From the NCBI GenBank assembly GCA_905202215.1, contig CAJKRG010000011.1, forward strand, positions 1 to 60,309: a stretch of DNA of 60,309 nt, read 5' to 3'. Shown here one piece after another: positions 41,882 to 50,759 of this stretch. Numbering within the stretch: position 1 is the first letter of the stretch; each line of letters starts with the position of its first letter. The translations under genes were made by a program, and so were the position numbers. Below the pieces are notes generated by a model. That model saw only the letters and a program-made list of their open reading frames with translations. It was not told where the DNA came from and did not search any database. This DNA comes from an uncultured Porphyromonadaceae bacterium (lineage in GTDB: Bacteria; Bacteroidota; Bacteroidia; Bacteroidales; Muribaculaceae).

Positions 41882-44800
41882 TTATTATATCGTATATACG
41901 TTTTATAAAAATGGTTTGGCTTTATATATGTATCTTTGCGAGAATATGTTGTATAATGTCCTATTATGGGCCATGACAACGATGTATATATCAAATGCTG
42001 TATTTCATTACATCCTTCATAGTACGTAAATATTCGATGTGCCAGCAATATATCCGATTCACTGGATTTTAAAATACCAGATGGATGATTATGGATATGC
42101 TTTCGAATATGATAACCTTTAATTAATTGATGAAAAAACAAAAGATCTGCTGATTTCTCAGTTTTTTTCAAATGTGATGTCGAAATAAAATTAAGCCCAC
42201 TTTTTCCTGATTGACCGCACTGAAATAATGTATATTCTATATCGACATGATTTGCAAAGAATTCGAATAACATCTTCGCATTATCATCTCCTCGAACTTT
42301 CAAATAGTCATAATAACCACCATCTGCCGATTTCCAGCGCCATACATCTTCTATCGTTCCGTAGGCCATACGCTCCGATTCTTCAAGTGCTCCATTAATA
42401 TGAAGCACTACACTGTCATATTCGTCATTGGATTTCGTGTACATAAAATTACCATTCTCATCATAATGATGTATGTCCATACCATTAGGATCGATAAACA
42501 GTATAGGATTACCACCACAATACGAATATATGGATTGCTCGGGATAATCGGAAGCATGAAAATCAGGAGACCCGAAAACGGATTTGTCGGGATGGTAGGC
42601 GCGGGCGTGGAAGTCGTAGGTGTTGAGGCCGTTGATGGGGTCGAATTCCTTGCCGCTGTATTTGTAGGGCTGGGCGTCGGCCGATTTCTGACGCATCGGC
42701 AGTCCGTAGGGATAGTAGTCCGTGCGCTGTGCCACATAGCCCTCCGCATCGACTACCGCACGGTTGTTGCCCTGATAATCCGTGTGATAGAAGTAGTATT
42801 TGCCGTCGGCATCGATATAACCGCCAGGTATCAGTATGCGTTCAAGCCGATAGTTTTGGAGAATACATGACCCGACATAATCACGTCGCATAGTCTGCAG
42901 CTGCAACAATGGCAACTGTCCGCCGCCAGAAGGAACACTTCCTGCGACAGCCGGGACGGAATGGGTTACACTCTGGCGTGTGCCGACTGCATCGTAGCCG
43001 TACTGTGTCAGAACCAGTCCGTTTGCCATGGCGCCTTTAGTCTGTCGTATGGCAAAGGGCATGTTGTTGCGGTCGTAGCTGAAACTCATGCCGCGGTCGG
43101 GGTCATAGCTCAGGTTGCCGTTGGAGTCATACTCGTATTCTTCGCCGGAGTCGGCATAGTCGAAGTCATAATAGCCTTCGGAATCAATGTTTATGGTATG
43201 ATCTTCTATAGTACTGATATGATGTCCATTGTAAGTATAGGCAAGACGGTCGATCTCGGTCAGACGGTCTTCTCCTGACAGAGAGGGGTTCACGCCCCTG
43301 CGACGAAGTGTCAAAGGATTTCCCATCTTATCGTAAGTATAGGAAGTGCTGTAACGGCCTTGTGAAAGACCGCTGTAATCTGCCCAGGTCAGTCGGTTGA
43401 GCAAATCATAGCTGTAGCTGTACTGCTCTTCGACAGAGTTGCCGTGTCGCCATTCCTGTACCGAGATATTGCCCGACATACACCCCTCGCGCTCGTAGGT
43501 GAGGCGGTTGGTGAACACGTCGGAGACAATGGACGTGAGACGGCCCTGCAGGTCGTAGCTCATAGTGCGGGTGGTAGAGGGACCTATCGACTGAGACGCA
43601 ACCTGTAGAAGCTCGTTGTAACTGTTGCTTTGCAGACAAACTTCGTCGGCTCCGTCGAGACTATGGTATACCGCAAGCGGACGGTCCTTGGTGTCGTAGG
43701 TATAGCGGAAGGATTCTGTGACAGTCCGGGCCGCGCTTATGTTAGTCTCCCTGCGCACTGTCAGCGGACGGTCCGTGTATGAATAGGTGCAATACTGATG
43801 GTCGGTATAGCCAAGGTGGTTGTCGGCATGGCGCTGAACCTCGTTGCCGTAGATGTCGTAGTAGACCGACGTCAGTTTGCCAGAAATAAGGGTTCCGGTG
43901 AGACGCCCCATCGCAGATGTGTGGCTGGCATCGGAATATTCGTTTGCATGGTATCCGAAATCGTTTAATCGGGTCGACGGTATGAAATCGTAGTTGTCGT
44001 AATAGCTCACAACATCGGCTCGAAAGAACGCGTCGGGCTTAGCGGTATTGCCTTCGATTTCGTAGCCCGATACCGCCCCTGTGCCCGTAAACCGCGCAAC
44101 ATGGCTGTCAGAAAGAATAGCCTCGACTTCCGCCGAACTCAGAGTGACCGCCCCGCAGGCTACATCGCGTCCGAATCGGTCGGTGAAGGTAAACGTCCAC
44201 TTTGAGGCTACTCGCTGGTTTCCGTCCTGCGTAAGCGTCAGACGGTTGAGGGCATCGTAGCGGTAGATTGTCGCCGCTCGGCCAGGCTGCTTGAAAAGGG
44301 TTACCTGACCAAGTATATTCTTTTCATAGTAATAGCAATAGTTGTCGACAACTGCGTCCGATACGCCCCACGATGACCCCTCGGACGACAGGGACGCAAC
44401 CTCGTCGGAGGCAAGAGGCGGAACGATATAGCGAAGGTCGCCGTAATCATCATACACAAAATAGGTGTCGGCATATTCCCTGCCATTGACAAGCTGACGT
44501 GAAAGGACTCTCCTGTCGTATGCATCGGTGAAGTCTATGAGGGTGCGGCCGTCCTCATCGACGGTTTTCTCCGCAACCAGCATTCCGTCGGCCCACAGAC
44601 CTTCGTTGACAAGTGAGCCGCTTTCACTCACGTCGAAACGCACGGCGCGGAACTCACCGCTACCGTCGTTGACATACTTCCTGACCGTCACAGGTGTCGA
44701 GACAAGCATAGAACCCGGACGGATCATGCCTTCTACAATCTCGGTCGGAGATTTTTGATAGATGGTGGTGCTGTAGGCCCGCGCATCACCGTAAAGAGAC

Positions 44801-45108
44801 ATCGAGGCCTGACGCACCGCCTCTGCTCCCATGAAGGAACCGTCGCCGACCACCGGCTGCCACGCACGCACCGGACGGCCCGCCTCATCATATTCCTGAA
44901 GTGCCACAAGACTCTGGCCCTGGGGCGTAACGCCCCGCTGCACGGTCTCGACAGGACGCCCGAGACCGTCGTAATACACCACCTCGTCGATATAACAAGA
45001 GCGGTCTGCACTCAGATAACGCCGCTGGACGCTGTAATTCTCAGCCGCTGCGGCTGTTACTGCAACGAAACCCGCAAGCGCGAATATCAGCTTTCGGAGG
45101 GCTCTCAT
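41878..45108 (-). CDS. Secreted Rhs-repeat protein with C-terminal JAB-like toxin
   Basis: 1076-aa exported polymorphic toxin. A signal peptide (MRALRKLIFALAGFVAVTAAAA) is followed by a DUF6443-like region (YSVQRRYLSADRSCYIDEVVYYDGLGRP), then many YD repeats (YRYDALNRLTL, YSYDLLNRLTWADY, YEYDSNGNLSY). The Rhs core ends with YHTDYQGNNRAVVD, YKYSGKEFDPINGL and the cleavage-region motif NPILFIDPNGMD. The last ~190 residues are the toxin: Glu in FANHVDIEYTLF and HIHNHPSGILKSSESD form a JAMM-type metal site. GC drops from about 60% in the core to about 35% in the tip. The export route is unclear. Confidence 0.88.
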   Translation of the reverse strand: MRALRKLIFALAGFVAVTAAAAENYSVQRRYLSADRSCYIDEVVYYDGLGRPVETVQRGVTPQGQSLVALQEYDEAGRPVRAWQPVVGDGSFMGAEAVRQASMSLYGDARAYSTTIYQKSPTEIVEGMIRPGSMLVSTPVTVRKYVNDGSGEFRAVRFDVSESGSLVNEGLWADGMLVAEKTVDEDGRTLIDFTDAYDRRVLSRQLVNGREYADTYFVYDDYGDLRYIVPPLASDEVASLSSEGSSWGVSDAVVDNYCYYYEKNILGQVTLFKQPGRAATIYRYDALNRLTLTQDGNQRVASKWTFTFTDRFGRDVACGAVTLSSAEVEAILSDSHVARFTGTGAVSGYEIEGNTAKPDAFFRADVVSYYDNYDFIPSTRLNDFGYHANEYSDASHTSAMGRLTGTLISGKLTSVYYDIYGNEVQRHADNHLGYTDHQYCTYSYTDRPLTVRRETNISAARTVTESFRYTYDTKDRPLAVYHSLDGADEVCLQSNSYNELLQVASQSIGPSTTRTMSYDLQGRLTSIVSDVFTNRLTYEREGCMSGNISVQEWRHGNSVEEQYSYSYDLLNRLTWADYSGLSQGRYSTSYTYDKMGNPLTLRRRGVNPSLSGEDRLTEIDRLAYTYNGHHISTIEDHTINIDSEGYYDFDYADSGEEYEYDSNGNLSYDPDRGMSFSYDRNNMPFAIRQTKGAMANGLVLTQYGYDAVGTRQSVTHSVPAVAGSVPSGGGQLPLLQLQTMRRDYVGSCILQNYRLERILIPGGYIDADGKYYFYHTDYQGNNRAVVDAEGYVAQRTDYYPYGLPMRQKSADAQPYKYSGKEFDPINGLNTYDFHARAYHPDKSVFGSPDFHASDYPEQSIYSYCGGNPILFIDPNGMDIHHYDENGNFMYTKSNDEYDSVVLHINGALEESERMAYGTIEDVWRWKSADGGYYDYLKVRGDDNAKMLFEFFANHVDIEYTLFQCGQSGKSGLNFISTSHLKKTEKSADLLFFHQLIKGYHIRKHIHNHPSGILKSSESDILLAHRIFTYYEGCNEIQHLIYTSLSWPIIGHYTTYSRKDTYIKPNHFYKTYIRYNK
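42251..42667 (-). repeat. 417-bp direct repeat, copy in the full Rhs gene
   Basis: Partner of 40818-41234, same strand and same length. Only scattered single-base changes separate the two. The repeat would allow homologous recombination that swaps the toxin tips. Confidence 0.88.
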
Positions 45109-45166
45109 GGTAATGACGGTTAGTTTTTCGCTGCCAATATACAAATTTTATATCAATAAAACAACA

Positions 45167-45198
45167 CCGAGAGCTAATTCTGAAAAAATTACTCTCGG
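45167..45198 (-). terminator. uvrA terminator
   Basis: CCGAGAG (45167-45173) pairs with CTCTCGG (45192-45198). The stem extends inward as TAATT/AATTA around a bulged C. On the minus strand it is followed by TGTTGTTTTATT, about 20 nt past the uvrA stop. Confidence 0.7.
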
Positions 45199-45219
45199 CA
45201 TTGTGTATATTTATAGAAA

Positions 45220-48081
45220 TCAGCAGAGGAAGGGGGCGGTGGGCGAATTGCCGGTGGCGATTTGTTCGGGGGTGCCGGTGGCGATGATGCGGCCGCCGCC
45301 TGCGCCGCCGTCGGGGCCCATATCGATTACGTGGTCGGCCATGTTGATCACATCTATATTATGCTCGATGACGAGAACGGTATTGCCGCGCTCGACAAGG
45401 CGCTCAAGTATGTTCATGAGCGTGCGTATATCGTCGAAATGCAATCCGGTCGTAGGCTCGTCGAGAATAAAGAGGGTGTTTCCTGTATCGCGCTTGGCAA
45501 GCTCTGTGGCAAGCTTCACGCGCTGGTTCTCTCCGCCCGAAAGCGTCGACGAAGGCTGTCCGAGCTTGATATAGCCCAGACCAATGTCCTGAAGCACCTT
45601 TATCTTCTTGAGAATGGCAGGCACACCGGCAAAAAATTCGACCGCCTGATTGATGGTCATGTCGAGGACATCGGCCACCGACTTGCCCTTGAAACGAACC
45701 TCGAGAGTCTCGCGGTTGTAACGGCGTCCGTGGCATTCCTCGCACGGAACAAGCACATCGGGCAGGAAATTCATCTCTATCGTCTTATAGCCGTTGCCCT
45801 TGCAGGCCTCGCAGCGGCCGCCGGCGACATTGAACGAGAATCGCCCCGGCTTATAGCCGCGGATTTTCGCCTCGGGCAGATTCACAAACAGATTGCGGAT
45901 ATCGGTGAAAACGCCCGTGTAGGTAGCCGGATTCGAACGCGGCGTGCGTCCGAGCGGCGACTGATCGACAGTCACAACCTTGTCTATATTCTCCAGACCT
46001 TCGATAGCGGTGTAAGGCAGCGGCTCGGTCAGGGAATTGTAGAATTTCTGAGAAAGGATAGGCTGCAGAGTGCCGTTGACCAGCGACGATTTCCCGCTGC
46101 CCGATACTCCGGCCACAACCGTCAGTGTGCCTAAAGGCAGCTCGAAATCGACATTTTTCAGATTATGACCCGTACAACCTTTTATTCTCAGCACTTTACC
46201 GTTACCGCTACGGCGTGTTTCAGGTATGGGAAGCTTCTCCGCACCGTTCAGATAACGCGCCGTAACGGTATCTGTCTTCAGCATTTCTGCCGGAGTACCT
46301 GCAAACACCACATTACCGCCCTTGCGTCCGGCGCCCGGACCGATATCCACCACGTAGTCTGCCTCAAGCATTATATCGCGGTCGTGCTCAACCACCACGA
46401 TGGTATTCGAGGCGTCGCGCAGCCGTTCGAGCGAACGGATAAGACGGTGATTGTCGCGCTGATGCAGCCCGATACTCGGTTCGTCGAGTATATAAAGCAC
46501 ATTCACCAGTTCCGATCCGAGCTGGGTGGCCAGACGGATACGCTGGCTCTCCCCGCCCGACAGTGTGGCCGAGGCGCGGTTGAGCTGCAGATAGCCAAGC
46601 CCGACATCGACAAGGAACTTGAGCCGCACCGTTATTTCCTTGATGATTTCCGCGGCAATCTGACGGTCGCGTTCGTCGAGACGGTCGAGAACACCCTGCG
46701 ACCATGCATAGAGAGCCTCGATGTCGAGACGGCACAATTCGGCTATATTCTTGTTGTCTACGAAGAAATGGAGAGCCTCGCGGTTGAGGCGGTCGCCATT
46801 GCATTCGGGACAAGTGCAGCGTGTGAAAAACTGGCCGCTCCACTTTTTCGACTGATAGCCGGCATCGTCGTCCTGCGACATCTCTATATACTTCACGATT
46901 CCGTCGAAAGTGCGGAAAAAATCGAACGACGAAGCGGTATTGCCCTTAAGAGGCGGAACCGACGTGGTGCCGTTGAATATCTCATCTACGGCTTCCTCGG
47001 AAATATCCTTGAAAGGTGTATCGATCGTAAATCCGTAGCGCTCGAGAATGGCACGGATCTGCATGAAAATGACCGTATCCTTATACTTCCCGAGCGGTAC
47101 GAGGGCGCCCTTGGCTATCGACAGCTTTTCGTCGGGCACGATCTTGGCGCGGTCTATGATATTGACATATCCGAGGCCCTTGCACCGGGGACATGCGCCC
47201 TGCGGCGAATTGAACGAAAAATTATGCGGCGCCGGATCATGGTAGGAAATACCGGTCGCCGGGTCCATCAGCTCCTGACTGTAATAGGCCACGCTGTCGG
47301 CTTCGACATCATAGACCATCATCTCCTTGCCGCCCTGCGCGAGAGCGTTTTCGACCGAGGCAAGCATCCTTGCCTTGTCCTTGTCGGAAACCATGAGCCG
47401 GTCTATGACAAGCTCTATGCTGTGGTTGCGGTAGCGGTCGAGCCGCATTCCGCCGGATATTTCCATCAGCTCACCGTCGACACGAACATTGAGAAATCCC
47501 TTCTTGACAAGCTGTTCGAACAACTCACGGTAATGTCCCTTGCGGTTCTTGACAAGCGGCGCAAGTATATATATCTTGCGCCCGTCGTATTTGTCGACTA
47601 TGAGATCTACTATTTTTTCATCGGTATATTTCACCATCTCCTCGCCCGAGATATAGCTGCGGGCATGACCTGCCCGCGCATAAAGCAGACGGAGAAAGTC
47701 GTATATTTCGGTAGTGGTGCCGATAGTACTTCGCGGATTGCGGTTTATGGTCTTCTGCTCTATGGCTATGACAGGACAGAGACCGCCGATATGATCAACG
47801 TCGGGGCGCTCGAGATTGCCGAGCATATTGCGCGCATAGGCAGAAAATGTCTCTATATAGCGACGCTGACCCTCGGCAAAGATTGTGTCGAACGCAAGCG
47901 ACGATTTTCCCGAGCCGCTCAGGCCGGTGATGACCGTAAGTTTATTGTGAGGTATATCGACATCGACATTCTTGAGGTTGTTGACCCTCGCGCCGATGAC
48001 GCTTATGCATCCGGTACCGTCTATGGTGTCGGGCGCCACATCTTTTTTATCCTTTATATCTGTACTTGTGCGTTTGGTCAT
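45220..48081 (-). CDS. uvrA: Excinuclease ABC subunit A
   Basis: DNA damage-recognition ATPase of nucleotide excision repair, 953 aa. Two ABC modules carry Walker A motifs GLSGSGKSS (near residue 53) and GVSGSGKSS (near 650), and both LSGGE signatures (ATLSGGESQRIRLA and STLSGGENQRVKLA). Zinc-finger pairs are CPRCKGLGY, CTCPECNGD and CEACKGNGY with CEECHGRRY. NPRSTIGTTTEIYDFLRLLYAR is the UvrB-binding region. Length is normal, so this is the housekeeping enzyme rather than a drug-resistance homologue. UvrB and UvrC are not in the window. Confidence 0.98.
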   Translation of the reverse strand: MTKRTSTDIKDKKDVAPDTIDGTGCISVIGARVNNLKNVDVDIPHNKLTVITGLSGSGKSSLAFDTIFAEGQRRYIETFSAYARNMLGNLERPDVDHIGGLCPVIAIEQKTINRNPRSTIGTTTEIYDFLRLLYARAGHARSYISGEEMVKYTDEKIVDLIVDKYDGRKIYILAPLVKNRKGHYRELFEQLVKKGFLNVRVDGELMEISGGMRLDRYRNHSIELVIDRLMVSDKDKARMLASVENALAQGGKEMMVYDVEADSVAYYSQELMDPATGISYHDPAPHNFSFNSPQGACPRCKGLGYVNIIDRAKIVPDEKLSIAKGALVPLGKYKDTVIFMQIRAILERYGFTIDTPFKDISEEAVDEIFNGTTSVPPLKGNTASSFDFFRTFDGIVKYIEMSQDDDAGYQSKKWSGQFFTRCTCPECNGDRLNREALHFFVDNKNIAELCRLDIEALYAWSQGVLDRLDERDRQIAAEIIKEITVRLKFLVDVGLGYLQLNRASATLSGGESQRIRLATQLGSELVNVLYILDEPSIGLHQRDNHRLIRSLERLRDASNTIVVVEHDRDIMLEADYVVDIGPGAGRKGGNVVFAGTPAEMLKTDTVTARYLNGAEKLPIPETRRSGNGKVLRIKGCTGHNLKNVDFELPLGTLTVVAGVSGSGKSSLVNGTLQPILSQKFYNSLTEPLPYTAIEGLENIDKVVTVDQSPLGRTPRSNPATYTGVFTDIRNLFVNLPEAKIRGYKPGRFSFNVAGGRCEACKGNGYKTIEMNFLPDVLVPCEECHGRRYNRETLEVRFKGKSVADVLDMTINQAVEFFAGVPAILKKIKVLQDIGLGYIKLGQPSSTLSGGENQRVKLATELAKRDTGNTLFILDEPTTGLHFDDIRTLMNILERLVERGNTVLVIEHNIDVINMADHVIDMGPDGGAGGGRIIATGTPEQIATGNSPTAPFLC

Positions 48082-48155
48082 AAAGACGTTGTTTAAGAAA
48101 ACAGCATATCTGAAAGCACTATTCTCTCAGAGGTTGTTGACTTTATCAACTTTTT

Positions 48156-48319
48156 AGAGAGTGTTTGGAATTGACTTATGCTAAGATTTAGAGAAGATTT
48201 CCGAGACTGTTTTGAGATTGAATGAAGGAATTATGGGGTTCCATAATGACTGAATGAAAGCTTAAAACAGGCCGGAAAGGCCTTTAAAGATTTCATAAAG
48301 TTAAATTCAAACGCTCTCT
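48156..48319. mobile_element. MITE-like 164-bp element with imperfect terminal inverted repeats
   Basis: AGAGAGTGTTTGGAATT at one end and AAATTCAAACGCTCTCT at the other are inverted copies with a few mismatches. Inside are a 7-bp perfect hairpin (ATTATGG 48230-48236, CCATAAT 48241-48247) and GGCCGGAAAGGCC. No reading frame beyond about 20 codons is present and no clear target duplication is seen. It lies between uvrA and the transglycosylase gene. It could be a MITE, an IS remnant, or simply a structured terminator region. Confidence 0.45.
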
Positions 48320-48329
48320 TAACAATATA

Positions 48330-49265
48330 TCACCTGTCGGTCCAGGCAGGATTGAAGGTCTTCGTCCCGGCGGTGCGGCGCGATAGTGACTCTGCGAGCG
48401 GCACACGCACCTTATAAGTCTTGCCGGTCTTGTTTGTAAGACTCTTGGACCGTATCCACGGATTCTCCTCGCGGAGTATCGAATATGTTATACCCTGCTT
48501 CCTGGCCCACTCCGACCAGTCGGCCACAGGACCGCATACCTCAACCGTGCGGTATTTGCGCGGCTGATAAAGCTGGTCGTCGCGCAGATGGAAACCGTAG
48601 GCAGGAGCGTTTTCCATCACGGTCTTCATAGCCATTATGCGGTAGGGATAGCGTGTAGTCTCTTCTGTGAGATAAAGGTCGAGCGACGTATCGGCACTCT
48701 GGCGGTCGAGTTCATTGGTTATTCTCGTCATGCCGCCGTTGTATGCGGCCATCACCGACGGCCAGTTGCCATAACGGGCATATGCTTTCTTAAGATAGCG
48801 TGCGGCAGCCGCTGTGGCCTTTTCTATGTTATAGCGTTCGTCGACCTCATCGTTCACCTCCAGACCGTATTCTTTCGCTGTCGAGGCTATGAACTGCCAG
48901 AAACCCGCAGCCTTTGCCGGCGAATATGCCCTGGGATTAAGCGAGCTCTCCACACATGCCAGATAGAGCATATCCTGCGGAACGCCGTTAGCCTTGAGTA
49001 TTTGGGATATTTCCGGAAAATAACGGTTCGCACGCTTAATTATCAGCATCGTCGTGCCGTGAGTATAGACTATGCTCGCCAGTTCGCGGTCGAAGCGTTC
49101 ATAGCGGTCGACAGGGTCGAGATCTATCTTCTCACCGCAAAGAGTGACAGCCGACGGTACCTGCGGTGAATATACATCGGAAAATTCTACCGGCGTGCGC
49201 TGCGCCGCCAGCGTAGAGGCCGCGAGCATCGCCGCGGCTATAGTGCATATAACTGTTTTTTTCAT
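48330..49265 (-). CDS. MltD-like lytic transglycosylase
   Basis: Exported peptidoglycan lytic transglycosylase with a SLT/GH23 domain, 311 aa, signal peptide to about residue 21. The catalytic Glu is E106 in LYLACVESSLNP. SPAKAAGFWQFIASTAKEYGL and VMAAYNGGMTRI are the other family motifs. The C-terminal part (from YRTVEV) resembles a LysM-like or wall-binding tail but is short. It cleaves glycan strands to leave 1,6-anhydro ends. Its ATG overlaps the stop of the type IX-sorted gene upstream. Confidence 0.92.
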   Translation of the reverse strand: MKKTVICTIAAAMLAASTLAAQRTPVEFSDVYSPQVPSAVTLCGEKIDLDPVDRYERFDRELASIVYTHGTTMLIIKRANRYFPEISQILKANGVPQDMLYLACVESSLNPRAYSPAKAAGFWQFIASTAKEYGLEVNDEVDERYNIEKATAAAARYLKKAYARYGNWPSVMAAYNGGMTRITNELDRQSADTSLDLYLTEETTRYPYRIMAMKTVMENAPAYGFHLRDDQLYQPRKYRTVEVCGPVADWSEWARKQGITYSILREENPWIRSKSLTNKTGKTYKVRVPLAESLSRRTAGTKTFNPAWTDR

Positions 49266-50599
49266 TCTTCTGTTCCTGTATCGGCCGAGCCTGAGCCCGA
49301 ACCCGTGAAATTGATAATATTTATGTCGCCTGCACGGTCATATTTCACACCATCGGCTCCTACAGCCTTTATCACATAGTAATAAACGCCTGCGGGAACA
49401 AATTTCCCTCTGTATTTGCCATCCCATCCGGCCGAAGGCTCGGTTGTTGAAAAAAGGCAGGTACCCCACCGGTTGAAGATGTGGCATTCGAAACTGACGA
49501 GCGATTTATAGCTCACTTTCCATTCGTCGTTCACTCCAGGTGAAGCTTCCGGAGAGAAAGCATTTGGAATTTCGAGCTTGGACTCTCCGATAAAGACTTC
49601 ATAGGTCGTGCCGGTAAACTCGCAGTCACCGTCGGCGTTGTTTGCCACAAAACGTACATATGTCGTACCGCTTTCAGTAAACGTGTAGTCAAACGCCAGC
49701 TCCGTATAGCTGTTGTCGATCATGTCGAAATCGGAAGAACGCGAAATCTGCCATTCGGTAAAGATAGCGGCATCGGTCACAGCGGCCTCAAAACCGATAG
49801 TACATGGCGCGCTGCCGCCCAGCGCCGATTCGTCGCCACCGGATTGCTCGTTGTCTGCTGTTTCCCGCCGGCTTTCAGCCTTAGTCTCAGCCTCGACTGC
49901 CGTTGTGGTATAAAACCCGCTCTCCACACTCACGCCTTCACCCCAGGCGCGAAGAAAGCGGTCGCCTTCAAGATGAAAAGTCGTATTACACAATGGAGCC
50001 TGAATAGCTGTCGTGCCCGATATACCGGCAAGCACTGTCTCTACCGGAATTTGTGAATAGGCAAAGGCGCCTTCATCGAAGCTAAGAGTACTATAACTGA
50101 GTATCAGTTCGCGCGAAATCTCGAGTCGGCGCCCGTTTATGCTGTAATATGGTATCGGAGCAGCATCACCGTCGACTGCCAGAAGTGTACGTCCGCAATC
50201 GTCGGCACGGCTCGCCGCAAGCGAAGCAACGGCAAAACAGTGTTTCGAATAGTCAACAACCCAGAAACAATGCCGTACGGTACCCTCCTCCACGATATAG
50301 CCCATATCCTCGCCCGCGAAAGGCACACTCCAGCGATTGCCGTCGCGTTCGGCGGTAATTTCCTCTGCATAAGCACCGCCGAGAGCACTGAAACGGTACC
50401 AGCGCACGTCTGCACCCGAGCCAGTGTAGACAAGCCGTGCCCCAGCATCATCGCCCGGCAGCACATACACCGCCTCAAGACCGCTCGACGTTTCAGGCTT
50501 TATCTCGACCGCCGCGGCAGCAACGCCCGTAAAATCAAGCGCCCACAAACCCGAAAACGACATAAGGGCTGCAAAACCCAGTAAAAAACGTCTGCTCAT
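49262..50599 (-). CDS. Type IX secretion (type B) sorting-domain protein
   Basis: Surface or secreted protein of about 445 aa, starting at the ATG at 50599 with a signal peptide (FLLGFAALMSFSGLWA); an ATG six codons upstream is possible. The last ~90 residues are a gliding-motility-type C-terminal domain: IPNAFSPEASPGVNDEW, FNRWGTCLF, GWDGKYRGKFVPAGVYYYVI. That is the type B sorting signal for the Por system. The preceding part is beta-rich with Ig-like pattern and no recognised enzyme. Overlap with the transglycosylase gene suggests that wall cutting and export of this protein are connected, which is inference. Confidence 0.88.
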   Translation of the reverse strand: MSRRFLLGFAALMSFSGLWALDFTGVAAAAVEIKPETSSGLEAVYVLPGDDAGARLVYTGSGADVRWYRFSALGGAYAEEITAERDGNRWSVPFAGEDMGYIVEEGTVRHCFWVVDYSKHCFAVASLAASRADDCGRTLLAVDGDAAPIPYYSINGRRLEISRELILSYSTLSFDEGAFAYSQIPVETVLAGISGTTAIQAPLCNTTFHLEGDRFLRAWGEGVSVESGFYTTTAVEAETKAESRRETADNEQSGGDESALGGSAPCTIGFEAAVTDAAIFTEWQISRSSDFDMIDNSYTELAFDYTFTESGTTYVRFVANNADGDCEFTGTTYEVFIGESKLEIPNAFSPEASPGVNDEWKVSYKSLVSFECHIFNRWGTCLFSTTEPSAGWDGKYRGKFVPAGVYYYVIKAVGADGVKYDRAGDINIINFTGSGSGSADTGTEE

Positions 50600-50690
50600 A
50601 TCAATTGCGTAAATCATACAAAATTACGAAAATTCCGCGACTCATGCAAATCTTCCCAACCGACAATTTTTCACACGACAATATACAAAG

Positions 50691-50728
50691 ACACTCTTCT
50701 GACAATCACGCCGGAAGAGTGTTTTTTC
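50691..50728. terminator. Hairpin downstream of the lipoprotein gene
   Basis: ACACTCTTC (50691-50699) pairs with GAAGAGTGT (50714-50722) and a T-run follows on the plus strand. It lies about 40 nt past the minus-strand lipoprotein stop and before the type IX-sorted gene, so it separates those two minus-strand units. Confidence 0.65.
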
Positions 50729-50759
50729 ATATGATTCAACAGATATTATGAGACAGCCT

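Noticed and set aside
46165..48096. Long plus-strand open frame of 643 codons opposite uvrA
   Set aside because: It is antisense to a fully convincing uvrA and encodes no recognisable domain; its openness follows from the GC-rich codon pattern of the real gene.
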